Positions 1 to 10,650 of a stretch of DNA of 64,000 bases are shown here, piece after piece (positions within the stretch are counted from its first letter, which is position 1; each line of letters opens with the position of its first letter). The DNA is taken from positions 1-64,000 of the forward strand of contig QCEN01000007.1 in assembly GCA_003280575.1 (NCBI GenBank), given 5' to 3'. This DNA is from Prochlorococcus sp. AG-355-P07 (GTDB lineage: Bacteria; Cyanobacteriota; Cyanobacteriia; PCC-6307; Cyanobiaceae). The position numbers were made by a program, and so were the translations under genes. Under the pieces are notes generated by a model that was given only the letters and a program-made list of their open reading frames with translations, did not search any database and was not told the DNA's origin.

Positions 1-41
1 TAATGGTTCAAAAATTCTAAGAGCAACTTTAAAATAGTAAC

Positions 42-1766
42 TTAGCCTTCAAAAACAATACTAAATGTCTCTTTATCTAGATTAAATTTTCTTGTAGATG
101 AATATAAGATTTCATTATTAATAGTAAATTTAGTATTGATTAATTTGATGCTACTTTTTGGGTGTAAGGCCTGTTCAATGTTTCTAGAAACAATAATTCC
201 AATCTTTGTACTATTTTCATAATTAGATAAAAACTGAATAAATAATTCTATATTCTTTATTTCTTCATCAGTAATGTTGGAATTAGTTCTATTCTGATCA
301 TGCAAAATTCTCCAAACTAATTTTGGTCGATTCCAAAAAGCCAATAGTCTTGGTGTACTTTCTAATTTGATATTAATGTTCTTGTAACTACAGAATTTAA
401 TAACGTCATTTTTTATTTGAACTAGATCAATAGATTTATATTTTCCGTCAAGAAAAATTGATATAAATGGATCGATATTCCTGGAATTAGAATTATTTTC
501 ATCAATCATATGGCCTAACTTGGTTTTTTTTACACTCAAATATTCTGCATTATTATCGTTTGGACAAATAACCAATGGAACTCTCTCAATAACTTCTATT
601 CCATAACCACCTAATCCAGCAATCTTTCTAGGATTGTTTGTAAGTAATTTTAGTTTTTTTATCCCTAGATCGGTTAATATCTGTGCTCCAACTCCATAAT
701 TTCTCAGATCAGCCGGAAAACCTAATTTTTCATTAGCTTCTACAGTGTCTAATCCACCATCCTGTAAACTATAAGCCTTTAATTTATTTATAAGACCAAT
801 ACCTCTACCTTCTTGTCTCAAGTAAACAACAACTCCTTCTTCCTCCTTTTCTATTCTTGATAATGCAGCCTCTAACTGGGGTCTACAATCACAACGTAGA
901 GATCCAAAAGCATCGCCAGTTAAGCACTCTGAATGCATTCTTACTAGTACAGGTTCGCTTAATTTGGAGGATTTTTGTTTAACTAATGCAACGTGCTCTG
1001 AACCATCAAGTTCATTAACATATCCATAAGCTTTGAAGTTACCAAAAATACTTGGAAGTACCGCATCAGATTTTCTAAATACAAATCTCTCAGTTTGAAA
1101 ACGATAACTAATTAAATCAGCTATAGATATTAATTTCATTCCCCACTGTTGAGCATACTCTTTAAGTTGTGGAAGTCTTGACATGGAACCATCAGGATTT
1201 TGTATTTCGCAAATCACTCCAGCGGGATAAAGACCTGACATTGCAGCAATATCTACGGCAGCTTCAGTATGACCTGCTCTTTTTAATACTCCACCTTTCT
1301 TAGCTCTTAATGGAAAAATATGTCCCGGCCTTCTCAAATCATCGGGTTTTGTATTTGGGTTTATAGCGACTTGAATTGTCTTTGCTCTGTCTTCAGCAGA
1401 AATTCCAGTAGTGACATTATTTTCAGGTCCAGCATCAATTGATATCGTAAAAGCTGTTTGATTTTCATCTGTATTTCTATCTACCATTAATGGTAAATCT
1501 AAAGAGTCAAGTTTTTCACCTTGCATGGCTAGGCATATAAGACCACGTCCCTCAGTAGCCATAAAATTAATTTGCTGTGGAGTTGCAAACTGAGCCGCAC
1601 ATATTAAATCTCCTTCATTTTCTCTTCTCTCATCATCTACAACAATTATGCATTCTCCATTTCTTATAGCAGCCAACGCATCGCTGATAGGATCAAATTC
1701 AATTTTAAAAGATTCATTTATATCCAAAATTGTTCCATTATTTGATTTGGGACTTGTTTCTTTCAT
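42..1766 (-). CDS. ribBA: Bifunctional riboflavin synthesis protein RibBA
   Basis: Makes the two riboflavin precursors: 3,4-dihydroxy-2-butanone-4-phosphate from ribulose-5-phosphate (N-terminal half) and the pyrimidine precursor from GTP (C-terminal half). The first half shows DDERRENEGDL, GRGLICLAM and the PGHIFPLRA...RAGHTEA block. The GTP cyclohydrolase II half shows the zinc-binding SECLTGDAFGSLRCDC motif, LRQEGRGIGL and LLTNNPRKIAGL. About 130 further residues follow the cyclohydrolase core and match nothing I recognise. I chose the ATG at 1766 because AGGA lies just upstream; a TTG four codons earlier is possible. It is divergent from argC across about 90 nt. Confidence 0.96.
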   Translation of the reverse strand: MKETSPKSNNGTILDINESFKIEFDPISDALAAIRNGECIIVVDDERRENEGDLICAAQFATPQQINFMATEGRGLICLAMQGEKLDSLDLPLMVDRNTDENQTAFTISIDAGPENNVTTGISAEDRAKTIQVAINPNTKPDDLRRPGHIFPLRAKKGGVLKRAGHTEAAVDIAAMSGLYPAGVICEIQNPDGSMSRLPQLKEYAQQWGMKLISIADLISYRFQTERFVFRKSDAVLPSIFGNFKAYGYVNELDGSEHVALVKQKSSKLSEPVLVRMHSECLTGDAFGSLRCDCRPQLEAALSRIEKEEEGVVVYLRQEGRGIGLINKLKAYSLQDGGLDTVEANEKLGFPADLRNYGVGAQILTDLGIKKLKLLTNNPRKIAGLGGYGIEVIERVPLVICPNDNNAEYLSVKKTKLGHMIDENNSNSRNIDPFISIFLDGKYKSIDLVQIKNDVIKFCSYKNINIKLESTPRLLAFWNRPKLVWRILHDQNRTNSNITDEEIKNIELFIQFLSNYENSTKIGIIVSRNIEQALHPKSSIKLINTKFTINNEILYSSTRKFNLDKETFSIVFEG

Positions 1767-1854
1767 TATTCCTATCAATATAGAAAAATAGTGTTTTAGT
1801 TACCTTAAATTCAACACTTTATAATCCTATCTCAAAGTCTGCCAATTCAAAGAA

Positions 1855-2910
1855 ATGAATGTTGCAATAGTAGGTGCTACAGGTTACGGCGGTATTCAAG
1901 CGGTAAATCTTTTAAAGAAAAATAAAAAATACAAAATTTCATTTTTAGGAGGTAATAAAACATCTGGAACAAAGTGGAATGATAATTTCCCTTTTATTTA
2001 TCTAGATAATGATCCTTATATAGAAGAAATTTCAGTTGATAATATTTCAATAAATGCAGATGTTGCTTTGCTTTGCTTACCAAATGGCTTATCTTCAACA
2101 TTGACAAGGAAATTATTAGATAGAGGACTTAAAGTTATTGATTTATCTGCTGATTATAGATATAAGTCTTTAGATGAATGGAAAAAAGTATATTCCAAAG
2201 AAGCCGCTATTTATAAAAGAAATGATGATGACTTATGTAAAGAGGCAGTTTATGGTCTTCCAGAAATAAATAAAGAAGCCATTTCAAAAGGAAGATTAAT
2301 TGCTTGTCCAGGATGTTATCCAACATCTGCTCTTATTCCATTAGCTCCTTATCTCTCTCAAGGAATTATTGAAAATGAAGGTATAGTTATTGACTCTAAA
2401 AGCGGAACCTCAGGGGGTGGTCGAGAACCAAACCAAAAGCTACTCTTATCAGAATGTGGAGAAGGTCTATCAGCTTATGGATTGATAAACCATAGACATA
2501 CCTCAGAGATCGAGCAAGTGGCATCTTTAATTTCTGGAAATAAGATTGAACTGCTTTTTACTCCTCATTTAGTCCCAATCTCAAGGGGTATGCATTCGAC
2601 AATATATGGGAGATTAAGAGATCCAGGATTAACTTCCGATGACTGCAGAATTCTTCTGGATAATTTTTATAGAAATTTTAAAAATATTAAAGTCTTACCT
2701 GTAGATACATTCCCATCAACAAAATGGGTTAAAAATACAAACCAAATTTTACTTTCTGTTAAAGTTGATAATCGAAATGGAAGAATAATTATATTATCTG
2801 TAATTGATAATTTGTTAAAAGGTCAGACTGGGCAAGCAATTCAAAATTTAAATATTATGAGTGGATTTTCAATGGATGAAGGTCTTGATTTAACTAATAA
2901 TTTTCCATAA
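1855..2910 (+). CDS. argC: N-acetyl-gamma-glutamyl-phosphate reductase
   Basis: Third step of arginine synthesis: NADPH-dependent reduction of N-acetylglutamyl-5-phosphate to the semialdehyde. The protein is 351 aa, the usual length. It opens with the Rossmann motif VAIVGATGYGG and has the active-site CPGCYPT with the catalytic cysteine near residue 154, then SGTSGGGREP and the conserved HRHTSEIEQ. It starts at ATG. Its last 17 nt overlap the end of the convergent purN gene, so no dedicated terminator fits between them. Confidence 0.97.
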   Translation: MNVAIVGATGYGGIQAVNLLKKNKKYKISFLGGNKTSGTKWNDNFPFIYLDNDPYIEEISVDNISINADVALLCLPNGLSSTLTRKLLDRGLKVIDLSADYRYKSLDEWKKVYSKEAAIYKRNDDDLCKEAVYGLPEINKEAISKGRLIACPGCYPTSALIPLAPYLSQGIIENEGIVIDSKSGTSGGGREPNQKLLLSECGEGLSAYGLINHRHTSEIEQVASLISGNKIELLFTPHLVPISRGMHSTIYGRLRDPGLTSDDCRILLDNFYRNFKNIKVLPVDTFPSTKWVKNTNQILLSVKVDNRNGRIIILSVIDNLLKGQTGQAIQNLNIMSGFSMDEGLDLTNNFP

Positions 2911-3550
2911 AATTACTTCTTATCAAAAATCCAGCTAGAGAGATTGAGTGAGGTAAAATTTTATGCTCAAGCATTTGTATCCTTTTGGAAAGTGATTCAA
3001 TATCATCATCATTCCTAATTGATAATGCAGCTTGCATTATCAATGATCCACTATCTACCTCCTCTTCAACAAAATGTACGGAACAACCAGTTATCTTTGA
3101 GCCATTTAATATAGAATCCTTTATCGCAGAACCACCTTTATATGCTGGAAGTAGTGAAGGGTGAATATTTATTATTTTATTCTTAAATTTATTAATAAAA
3201 AATGGAGTAACAATTTTCATCCAGCCTGCCATAACCACAAGTTCAACATCGTAATGAATTAAAGTATTTACAATTTCTAATTCAAATGCCTCTTTTTCCA
3301 GAAAGTCTTTGCCTCTTATAATTTTGTGAGGTATTTTTTTACTTTCAGCTCTCTCTATACAACCTGCATCATCTTTGTTAGTTATTAGAATTCTTATATC
3401 GATATCTAATTCTCCTTTTTCTGAGAGATTAATTAATTCCTGAAAGTTTGTTCCTTTCCCAGAAGCAAGTACACCTATTTTTAATTTTGGGGAAAATCTT
3501 CTATATTCAGATATCTCAGGCGAAATTATGTAGTTAAATAATCGTTCCAA
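2894..3550 (-). CDS. purN: Phosphoribosylglycinamide formyltransferase
   Basis: Transfers a formyl group from 10-formyl-THF to GAR in purine synthesis. The folate-enzyme core starts near residue 24 with IGVLASGKGTNFQ. It then has INIHPSLLPAYKG, with the catalytic histidine, and VHFVEEEVDSGSLI, with the catalytic aspartate. About 22 N-terminal residues precede the core. The start must be TTG at 3550, since no ATG or GTG lies upstream of the core in this frame, so the N-terminal extension is uncertain. It is convergent with argC (17 nt overlap) and divergent from pgi. Confidence 0.95.
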   Translation of the reverse strand: MERLFNYIISPEISEYRRFSPKLKIGVLASGKGTNFQELINLSEKGELDIDIRILITNKDDAGCIERAESKKIPHKIIRGKDFLEKEAFELEIVNTLIHYDVELVVMAGWMKIVTPFFINKFKNKIINIHPSLLPAYKGGSAIKDSILNGSKITGCSVHFVEEEVDSGSLIMQAALSIRNDDDIESLSKRIQMLEHKILPHSISLAGFLIRSNFMENY

Positions 3551-3732
3551 AGTTTTTTATTTTACCCAATGATAAATTCATATGAAATAAAAAAAACCTT
3601 ATATTTTAATTATTTATATTCAAAAACATATTTATTTGAAGATAATAATTTAAACAAATTTAAATGATTCAAATCTATGTACTATTCATTTAGATATACT
3701 TAAATAATAAATAAAGGAAACAAATATATAAA

Positions 3733-5316
3733 ATGAATGGAGAATTAAACTCTTGGGATAAATTTTGTAATTATCTTTGGTTTGATAAAAAATTAAATAT
3801 TTGGTTAGACATAAGCAAAATTAATTTCACTAGTAAAGAGATAAAAAATTTTGAACAGAAATTTATAGATGTATTTTCATCAATAAAAAAATTAGAAAAT
3901 GGTGCAATCTCAAATATTGATGAAAATAGACAAGTTGGTCATTATTGGCTTAGAAATCCGTCAATTTCTCCATCTTCAAAAATTGCTGAGGAGATTAGCG
4001 CAGATATTAATGCTATCTCTGAATTTGGAAAACAAATTTTAAATGGAGATATTAGGAATAAGAATAATAAGAACTATACTGATGTTCTATGGATAGGAAT
4101 TGGTGGAAGTGGATTAGGCCCATTACTTATTACTGAGTCATTGCAAAAGTGCACCAAAGGCTTAAATTTTTCTTATATCGATAATATTGATCCATTTTTA
4201 ATTAGCGAAAAGTTAGTAGAGTTATCTGAAAAATTATCCACAACATTATTTGTAGTAGTTAGCAAATCAGGTGGTACCCCTGAACCTAGAATTGCTATGG
4301 AAATTATTAAAAGTCATTGCGAAAACAATTCTCTTGAATGGAATTCTAATGCTATAGCCATTACAATGAAAGATAGTAAGTTATTTAAAAAGGCTACTTC
4401 TGAAAATTGGTTAAAAATATTTAATTTACAAGATTGGGTTGGAGGAAGAACTAGTATAACAAGCTCTGTAGGATTACTCCCATTAGCTCTTATTAATGAA
4501 AACATATTTGAATTTATTAGAGGTGCATCATTAATGGATGAGGCCACACGTATAAGTGATTTTAAAAATAATCCAGCGGCATTATTATCATCTGCATGGT
4601 ATTTAACTGGAGATGGTGTTGGGAAGAGAGATATGGTCGTATTACCATATAGAGATAGGTTACAAGTATTTAGTAAATATCTTCAGCAATTAGTAATGGA
4701 ATCATTAGGTAAGAAATTTAATAGGAATGGTGAAGTAGTTAATCAAGGTATTTCCGTTTTTGGTAATAAAGGATCTACTGACCAACATGCTTATGTTCAG
4801 CAACTGAGAGATGGTATTGACAATTTCTTTTGTATTTTTATTGAATTATTAGATTCTCCATCTACTAATATTTTTGATGAAAAAGAGAATCCTAAAGAAT
4901 ATCTTTCTGGTTTTATGCAAGGAACAAGATCCGCACTCTCTAGTGAAAATAGACAAAGTATAACTATCACATTAGAAAAATTAAATTGTTTTTCACTAGG
5001 TGCCTTAATCGCCTTATTTGAGAGGGCTGTCTCCTTTTACGCTGAATTAGTAAATATAAATGCATATGATCAACCTGGAGTTGAAGCTGGAAAGAAAGCA
5101 GCAGCAAATATTATTGAGTATCAGCAAAAATTAACTACTTTATTAGATAAAGGAGGAGAATATTCTATAAATGACATAACATCATTATTTGATAATTCAG
5201 TGAGAGAACCTATATTTTTCATACTCCGTGAAATGTGTTACGGAAATGATGATTATTTAGTTAAGGGCGATTGGTCAAATCCAAATTCATTAGTTATTAA
5301 AAAAACCAATTCTTAA
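3733..5316 (+). CDS. pgi: Glucose-6-phosphate isomerase
   Basis: Interconverts glucose-6-phosphate and fructose-6-phosphate in the cytoplasm, serving glycogen use and the oxidative pentose phosphate route. The 527 aa protein has the sugar-phosphate-binding [26 protein letters not shown] and the [18 protein letters not shown] segment. It is the shorter, cyanobacterial/Bacillus style of the family. The ATG is preceded by AAGGA about 15 nt upstream. Its stop overlaps the stop of convergent leuS by 4 nt. Confidence 0.96.
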   Translation: MNGELNSWDKFCNYLWFDKKLNIWLDISKINFTSKEIKNFEQKFIDVFSSIKKLENGAISNIDENRQVGHYWLRNPSISPSSKIAEEISADINAISEFGKQILNGDIRNKNNKNYTDVLWIGIGGSGLGPLLITESLQKCTKGLNFSYIDNIDPFLISEKLVELSEKLSTTLFVVVSKSGGTPEPRIAMEIIKSHCENNSLEWNSNAIAITMKDSKLFKKATSENWLKIFNLQDWVGGRTSITSSVGLLPLALINENIFEFIRGASLMDEATRISDFKNNPAALLSSAWYLTGDGVGKRDMVVLPYRDRLQVFSKYLQQLVMESLGKKFNRNGEVVNQGISVFGNKGSTDQHAYVQQLRDGIDNFFCIFIELLDSPSTNIFDEKENPKEYLSGFMQGTRSALSSENRQSITITLEKLNCFSLGALIALFERAVSFYAELVNINAYDQPGVEAGKKAAANIIEYQQKLTTLLDKGGEYSINDITSLFDNSVREPIFFILREMCYGNDDYLVKGDWSNPNSLVIKKTNS

Positions 5317-7883
5317 ATAACAAAATTTATAATTTTTCCTTTAACAATAATTATTTTTCTTATTTCCTTTTCTTGAGTCCATTTTAATATGTTAGGTCTC
5401 TTAAGAGTCAATTCTTTTATTTGATCTTCATTCATTTCATTATTAATATTTACTTTGTCTCTCACTTTTCCATTTACCTGTATTACTAGTTCATATGAAT
5501 CTTCCTTTAAAGCTTCGACATTATATGAAGGCCAGTGTTCTAAATGCACAGATTTATTAAATCCTATAAGATGCCATATTTCTTCTGCAATATGAGGTGC
5601 AAATGGAGCCAACAAAATACAAAATGTTTTTAAAGCCTCAATTTTTAAATTATTGTTTACGTCATTAATGGAATTAGATAATGAATTATAAAACTTCATT
5701 AATTCTGAAATCGCAGTATTAAATTGGTTGTTTAATATGTCATTCGAAATTTCTTTTATGGCAATATTCATTGACTTTATTAAACTTTTTTCTTTATCTG
5801 GATAGGAATTAGATTTATTATTTATATCTTTTGCACAATTTATATAGAGCTTCCAAATCCTGCTTAAAAATCTAAATTGTCCTTCAACATCTGTATCTCC
5901 CCACTCCAAATCTTTTTCTGGAGGTGCTTTAAATAATATAAACATTCTTGCTGTATCTGCTCCATATTTTTTAATTACTGATTCAGGATCTATTCCATTA
6001 TATTTTGACTTAGACATCTTCTCGAAAAGAACTTCAAGTTTAGAATTGTCAATTGGATCCGTAGGATTTGTTAGGTCAATAATATCTGAAGGAGAAACAT
6101 ATTTACCAGTATTATTGTTTTTATAAGCCGCAGCCTGAACCATTCCTTGCGTTAATAGTTTTTTAAATGGTTCATCAATTTCAAATAGTTCATTATCCCG
6201 CAAAGCTTTGGTGAAAAATCTTGCATATAACAAATGTAATATTGCATGCTCTACTCCTCCAACATATTGATCTACAGGCAACCACTTATTAATTTCAATC
6301 TTTTCAAATGGCTTAGTTGAACATTTTGAAGATGGATATCTTAAAAAATACCATGATGAACACATAAAAGTGTCCATAGTATCAGTTTCTTTTTTTGCCG
6401 CTATTCCACATTTTGGACATGTTGTATTTATCCAATTATTATTATCACCTAAAGCATTAATCTTGTTAGCCGAGATATCTATATCTTTTGGTAATGCAAC
6501 GGGCAATTCCGATTGGTTTAAAGGAACAGATCCACATTTTTTACAATTAACGATGGGAATCGGACATCCCCAATATCTTTGTCTAGATATTAACCAATCT
6601 CTTAAACGATATTGAATCTTATTTTCGGCCCATCCATTATTTAAGCCCTCCTCTGAAATTTTTAATTTAGCAATAGTATTTGCTATACCATTGTATTGAT
6701 TTGAATTAATAAGATATCCATTTTCCACATAAGCTTCATCAAGCTCTTTAGTTTGTTCATTTTTATCCTTTATTATTACCTGTTTAATATCAATATTATT
6801 TTTCTTAGCAAATTCAAAATCTCTTAGATCATGAGCAGGCACGCCCATAACAGCGCCTGTACCGTATTCATCGAGAACATAACTTGCCACCCAAATAGGA
6901 ATAGGTTCAGAATTAACTGGATTTATTGCTACTAAGCTAGTTTTTATTCCTATTTTTTCAAGTTCATTATTTTTATTATTTTTCAAATATTGTTTAAGAT
7001 TTTCTATATCTTGTATGGTTTCTTGATCAGAAATATTTTTAATTAATGAATGATTAACAGAAATTGCTAAATAAGTAACTCCAAATAAAGTATCTGGCCT
7101 TGTTGTAAATACAGTTATTTTCTCTTCTGGATTGATTTTGATATTGAAATTAATATTCGTACCAATTGACTTTCCAATCCAATTATCTTGCATTATTTTT
7201 ACTCTTTCTGGCCAGTTATCTAATTTTTCTAAATCCTTCAATAACTCATCCGCGTAATTAGTAATCCTTAAAAACCATTGCTTTAATAATTTTTTTTCAA
7301 CTAGTGCACCAGATCTCCAAGATTTACCCTCTGAGTCAACTTGTTCATTCGCTAAGACTGTATTATCTATCGGATCCCAATTAACTTCAGATTCCTTTTG
7401 ATATACAAGACCTGCTTTGTATAACTCTAAAAATAGATATTGTGTCCAAACATAGTAATTTTCATCACAAGTTGCAAATTCTCTATCCCAATCAACTGAT
7501 AGTCCCAAAAGTTTTAATTGTGACTTCATATGAGAAATATTTTTTTTAGTCCAGACACTTGGACTAATTCCTCTTTCAATCGCAGCATTCTCAGCAGGCA
7601 AACCAAAAGCGTCCCAACCCATTGGATGTAAAACAGATTTGCCCTTAAACCTTTGGAACCGAGCTATTAAGTCTGTAATAACATAATTCCTAACATGTCC
7701 CATATGAAGATTACCCGAAGGGTAGGGAAACATTGATAAGGCATAAAATTTATTGCTATTCTCAGTTAATTCTTCGGTTTTGTATAAATTGTTTTCTGTC
7801 CATATTGACTGCCATTTTTTTTCTATTTCAGATGGATTATATAAATTGGTATCAGTCTCATATTGTTTATCGGGAGAAATCAC
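5313..7883 (-). CDS. leuS: Leucyl-tRNA synthetase
   Basis: Charges tRNA-Leu. At 856 aa it is full length for a bacterial LeuRS. In order it shows the class I HIGH-type motif ([17 protein letters not shown]), the CP1 editing domain ([14 protein letters not shown] and [12 protein letters not shown]), the [14 protein letters not shown] segment, KMSKS ([11 protein letters not shown]) and a C-terminal anticodon-binding region. The start codon is GTG at 7883; the next in-frame ATG lies inside the catalytic motif, so GTG is needed. Divergent from dapF, 107 nt away. Confidence 0.97.
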   Translation of the reverse strand: MISPDKQYETDTNLYNPSEIEKKWQSIWTENNLYKTEELTENSNKFYALSMFPYPSGNLHMGHVRNYVITDLIARFQRFKGKSVLHPMGWDAFGLPAENAAIERGISPSVWTKKNISHMKSQLKLLGLSVDWDREFATCDENYYVWTQYLFLELYKAGLVYQKESEVNWDPIDNTVLANEQVDSEGKSWRSGALVEKKLLKQWFLRITNYADELLKDLEKLDNWPERVKIMQDNWIGKSIGTNINFNIKINPEEKITVFTTRPDTLFGVTYLAISVNHSLIKNISDQETIQDIENLKQYLKNNKNNELEKIGIKTSLVAINPVNSEPIPIWVASYVLDEYGTGAVMGVPAHDLRDFEFAKKNNIDIKQVIIKDKNEQTKELDEAYVENGYLINSNQYNGIANTIAKLKISEEGLNNGWAENKIQYRLRDWLISRQRYWGCPIPIVNCKKCGSVPLNQSELPVALPKDIDISANKINALGDNNNWINTTCPKCGIAAKKETDTMDTFMCSSWYFLRYPSSKCSTKPFEKIEINKWLPVDQYVGGVEHAILHLLYARFFTKALRDNELFEIDEPFKKLLTQGMVQAAAYKNNNTGKYVSPSDIIDLTNPTDPIDNSKLEVLFEKMSKSKYNGIDPESVIKKYGADTARMFILFKAPPEKDLEWGDTDVEGQFRFLSRIWKLYINCAKDINNKSNSYPDKEKSLIKSMNIAIKEISNDILNNQFNTAISELMKFYNSLSNSINDVNNNLKIEALKTFCILLAPFAPHIAEEIWHLIGFNKSVHLEHWPSYNVEALKEDSYELVIQVNGKVRDKVNINNEMNEDQIKELTLKRPNILKWTQEKEIRKIIIVKGKIINFVI

Positions 7884-7990
7884 TTAATTTTTATTTGTTA
7901 AATTATTATTTTAATATCCATTGTATAAAATAGAAATAGATTGTTAAAAGGAATAATTTATAATTAAAATTTAAAATATATTATCTACAA

Positions 7991-8851
7991 ATGAAAAATA
8001 TAACTTTTGAAAAATATCAAGGTAACGGAAATGATTTCGTAGTAATTGATTCTAGAGGAAATGATTTATATAAAAATTACAAGACAAATAAAATATTTGA
8101 TATAAAACAAATTTGCAACAGGCAATTTGGTATTGGAGCAGATGGTGTGATTTTTATAGAAGAACCTAATGAAGATAATTATGCAAAAATGATAATCTTT
8201 AATTCTGATGGTTCTGAAGCACAAATGTGTGGAAACGGAATTAGGTGTTTAGTTGAGTATCTCCACGTAAATGATTCAATAAATAATAAAAATATAGAAT
8301 ATAAAATTGAGACTAAAGCAGGTTTAAAAATTGCAAAATATAAAAATGATGAAATTACAGTAAAAATGGGAGTTCCAATTTTAGAAAGTCAAAATATTCC
8401 AACAACAATTGAAAAAAAAATCAATTCAATTCCTTCATACGAATTTATTGAGAAAAATTTTAATAATAAAGGTTATGCAGTGGGGATGGGAAATCCTCAT
8501 TTAATATTCTTTGTACAAGATTTAGATTCCATTGCTCTTTCTACACTTGGGCCAATATTTGAAAATAATGAATTATTTCCAGAAAAAACTAATGTGCATT
8601 TTTGTCAAATCCTAAATAGAGATAATATCAAGGTAAAAGTATGGGAAAGAGGAGCAGGTCCAACCTTAGCCTGTGGGACAGGCGCTTGTGCTATTCATGT
8701 AGCAGCCTATAAACTAGGACTTTGCAACTCGTTGACAATTGTTTCTTTGCCAGGAGGCAATCTTAAAATAGATTGGTCAAAAGAAGATTCTGAAGTCATG
8801 ATGACAGGTAACGCTAAAAAGGTTTTCTCGGGAACAATTTTAATAAATTAA
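7991..8851 (+). CDS. dapF: Diaminopimelate epimerase
   Basis: Converts LL- to meso-diaminopimelate for lysine and peptidoglycan. The 286 aa protein carries both catalytic cysteine motifs, NSDGSEAQMCGNGIRC and GAGPTLACGTGACA. It begins with the typical KYQGNGNDFVVID. The stop codon overlaps the start of the next gene by one base (TAATG), so translation coupling is likely. It leads a four-gene run: dapF, cysteine desulfurase, DUF1995 and dacB. dapB of the same pathway lies at the far end of the window. Confidence 0.97.
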   Translation: MKNITFEKYQGNGNDFVVIDSRGNDLYKNYKTNKIFDIKQICNRQFGIGADGVIFIEEPNEDNYAKMIIFNSDGSEAQMCGNGIRCLVEYLHVNDSINNKNIEYKIETKAGLKIAKYKNDEITVKMGVPILESQNIPTTIEKKINSIPSYEFIEKNFNNKGYAVGMGNPHLIFFVQDLDSIALSTLGPIFENNELFPEKTNVHFCQILNRDNIKVKVWERGAGPTLACGTGACAIHVAAYKLGLCNSLTIVSLPGGNLKIDWSKEDSEVMMTGNAKKVFSGTILIN

Positions 8852-10023
8852 TGGAAAATAATTTCATATATTTAGATAATGCATCTACAACTCCATTATC
8901 TGAAAATGTTTTAAATATAATAAATTCAACTTATAAGAATTATTGGCATAACCCTTCATCAACATACGAGCTAGGTATAAAATGCTCTAAATATCTTGAA
9001 AAAATTAGATCTAAAATTGCTTATATATTTGAAGCGGAACCAGAGGATATAATTTTTACATCTGGTTCTTCGGAATCAACAAATATTGTATTTAATAATA
9101 TTTATGAGAACTTTAAAAATGGTAGAGTTGTCATCTCAAATGTTGAACATCAAGCAACTACTATTTGCGCTAATAAACTAAAAAAACAAAATTGGGATAT
9201 TTACGAATGGAAGGTAAATAGTGATGGAATTTTAAATATTGCTAATATCGATAAAATTTTAACCAATGATACTAAGCTTGTATCAATTATTTGGGGACAA
9301 AGTGAAATTGGGACAATTCAACCTGTTCAATTTATAGGTTCCAAATGTAAAGAATTAAATATAATGTTTCATTTAGATGGAACTCAAATATTAAGTAATG
9401 GAATATTCAGTTGGAAAGATCTTAAATGTGATTTTTTAAGTTTATCTGCCCATAAATTTGGAGGTCCAAAAGGTATCGGCATTCTCTTAACCAAGAAAAA
9501 GTCTCGAATGATTTTAAAAAATAAAGACATATCACTTACCCAGGAATATTCAATTAGACAAGGTACACAAGCTTTGCCATTAATTGCTGGCATGTATGAA
9601 TCATTAAAGAATATTAAAGGAAAAATAAAATCATATGATTACAAAACAGAATTTCCTTCAAATAACATTAATAAACTTAAAAATTATTTTTTTCAAAAAA
9701 TTAAGGATAATAATCATATAAAGATTACGGGAAGTATTAACCATAGGCTTCCAAATCATATTTCGTTTCTACTTTTAAATAAGCTATTTGATCCTATAAG
9801 AGCCTATAAGATTGTTAATTTCATGTCAGAAAATAGAATAGCCATAAGTAGTGGAAGTGCTTGTTCAAGCTCATCTGGGAAACCGAGCTCAACACTTAAA
9901 AATATTGGTTTAAAAGATGATGAACTATATTCCAATATTCGTGTTACTTTAGGTTCGATAAATAATAAGTCAGAAATAGATAAATTTTTAGAACTTATTC
10001 AAATATGTATTGACAAATTTTAA
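8851..10023 (+). CDS. Cysteine desulfurase (NifS/IscS-type)
   Basis: PLP enzyme that takes sulfur from cysteine for iron-sulfur clusters and thiolation. It has the N-terminal YLDNASTTPLS, TSGSSESTNIVF, the PLP lysine in SLSAHKFGGPKG and the active-site cysteine loop SSGSACSSSSGKPS. It is 390 aa. It is coupled to dapF upstream and to the DUF1995 gene downstream, each by a one-base stop/start overlap. Cyanobacteria usually carry several paralogues, and I cannot tell from sequence alone which cellular role this one has. Confidence 0.93.
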   Translation: MENNFIYLDNASTTPLSENVLNIINSTYKNYWHNPSSTYELGIKCSKYLEKIRSKIAYIFEAEPEDIIFTSGSSESTNIVFNNIYENFKNGRVVISNVEHQATTICANKLKKQNWDIYEWKVNSDGILNIANIDKILTNDTKLVSIIWGQSEIGTIQPVQFIGSKCKELNIMFHLDGTQILSNGIFSWKDLKCDFLSLSAHKFGGPKGIGILLTKKKSRMILKNKDISLTQEYSIRQGTQALPLIAGMYESLKNIKGKIKSYDYKTEFPSNNINKLKNYFFQKIKDNNHIKITGSINHRLPNHISFLLLNKLFDPIRAYKIVNFMSENRIAISSGSACSSSSGKPSSTLKNIGLKDDELYSNIRVTLGSINNKSEIDKFLELIQICIDKF

Positions 10024-10649
10024 TGGAAACAAATTACAGACTACCTAAAGATTTAAATGAATCTCTTAAGAATATGGAGGATGCAATTATTCCAAGTTTA
10101 TTAGATTCAAATAAAAGATTTACTATAGAATTTAATTTTGAAGGATTGAAGTTTAACAGAATTGGAATAACTATTTACAAGATATTAGCTAAAAATAATA
10201 ATGTATTCATAACATTTGCTGATCAAGGTGCTGTGGCTTTGGCTCAAAGAGACTATCCAGATATCAAAGATAAAATCTTTACTTTTAAATCATTTAATGA
10301 ATCAAATAATATAAATAATATTGATAGTGTAATGATATCGATACTTCCTCAGCCATATGATTTTGATTCATTTGAACCTATGTCCGATAATTATCAAGGA
10401 ACGCATTATTCATTAAATCCTAAATTTGAAGATGCCAATATTGGTATAGGAAGTGTTATTAGAGAGAGACGTAAAAACTTTGTCAAAACTTGGAAAAATA
10501 TTTATTTTCTTCAGCCTTTAAATAAAGCTGCTCTAATGCATATTTATCCTAATAGCTGGTTGCTTTTCAAAGAAGAAAACAAAAAATATTTTTTTAAAAA
10601 AGAATTTGAAATTAAACCCGACAATGAATCTATTTTTGTAAATTTATAG
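10023..10649 (+). CDS. DUF1995 family protein
   Basis: The 208 aa protein looks like the DUF1995 family, known from cyanobacteria and plastids and without an agreed function to my knowledge. It starts with YRLPKDLNESLKNMEDAIIPSL, here quoted only as its opening region, and ends with the family-like block around QPLNKAALMHIYPNSW. No membrane segment or signal peptide is visible. It overlaps the cysteine desulfurase by one base and is followed one base later by dacB, so it is probably co-transcribed with both. The family call is from memory of conserved patterns. Confidence 0.75.
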   Translation: METNYRLPKDLNESLKNMEDAIIPSLLDSNKRFTIEFNFEGLKFNRIGITIYKILAKNNNVFITFADQGAVALAQRDYPDIKDKIFTFKSFNESNNINNIDSVMISILPQPYDFDSFEPMSDNYQGTHYSLNPKFEDANIGIGSVIRERRKNFVKTWKNIYFLQPLNKAALMHIYPNSWLLFKEENKKYFFKKEFEIKPDNESIFVNL

Positions 10650-10650
10650 A

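Noticed and set aside
3569-3667. A 32-codon ATG-started ORF between purN and pgi.
   Set aside because: Low-complexity composition (N, K, Y, L, F) as expected by chance in AT-rich DNA; it sits in the divergent promoter region and has no motif.
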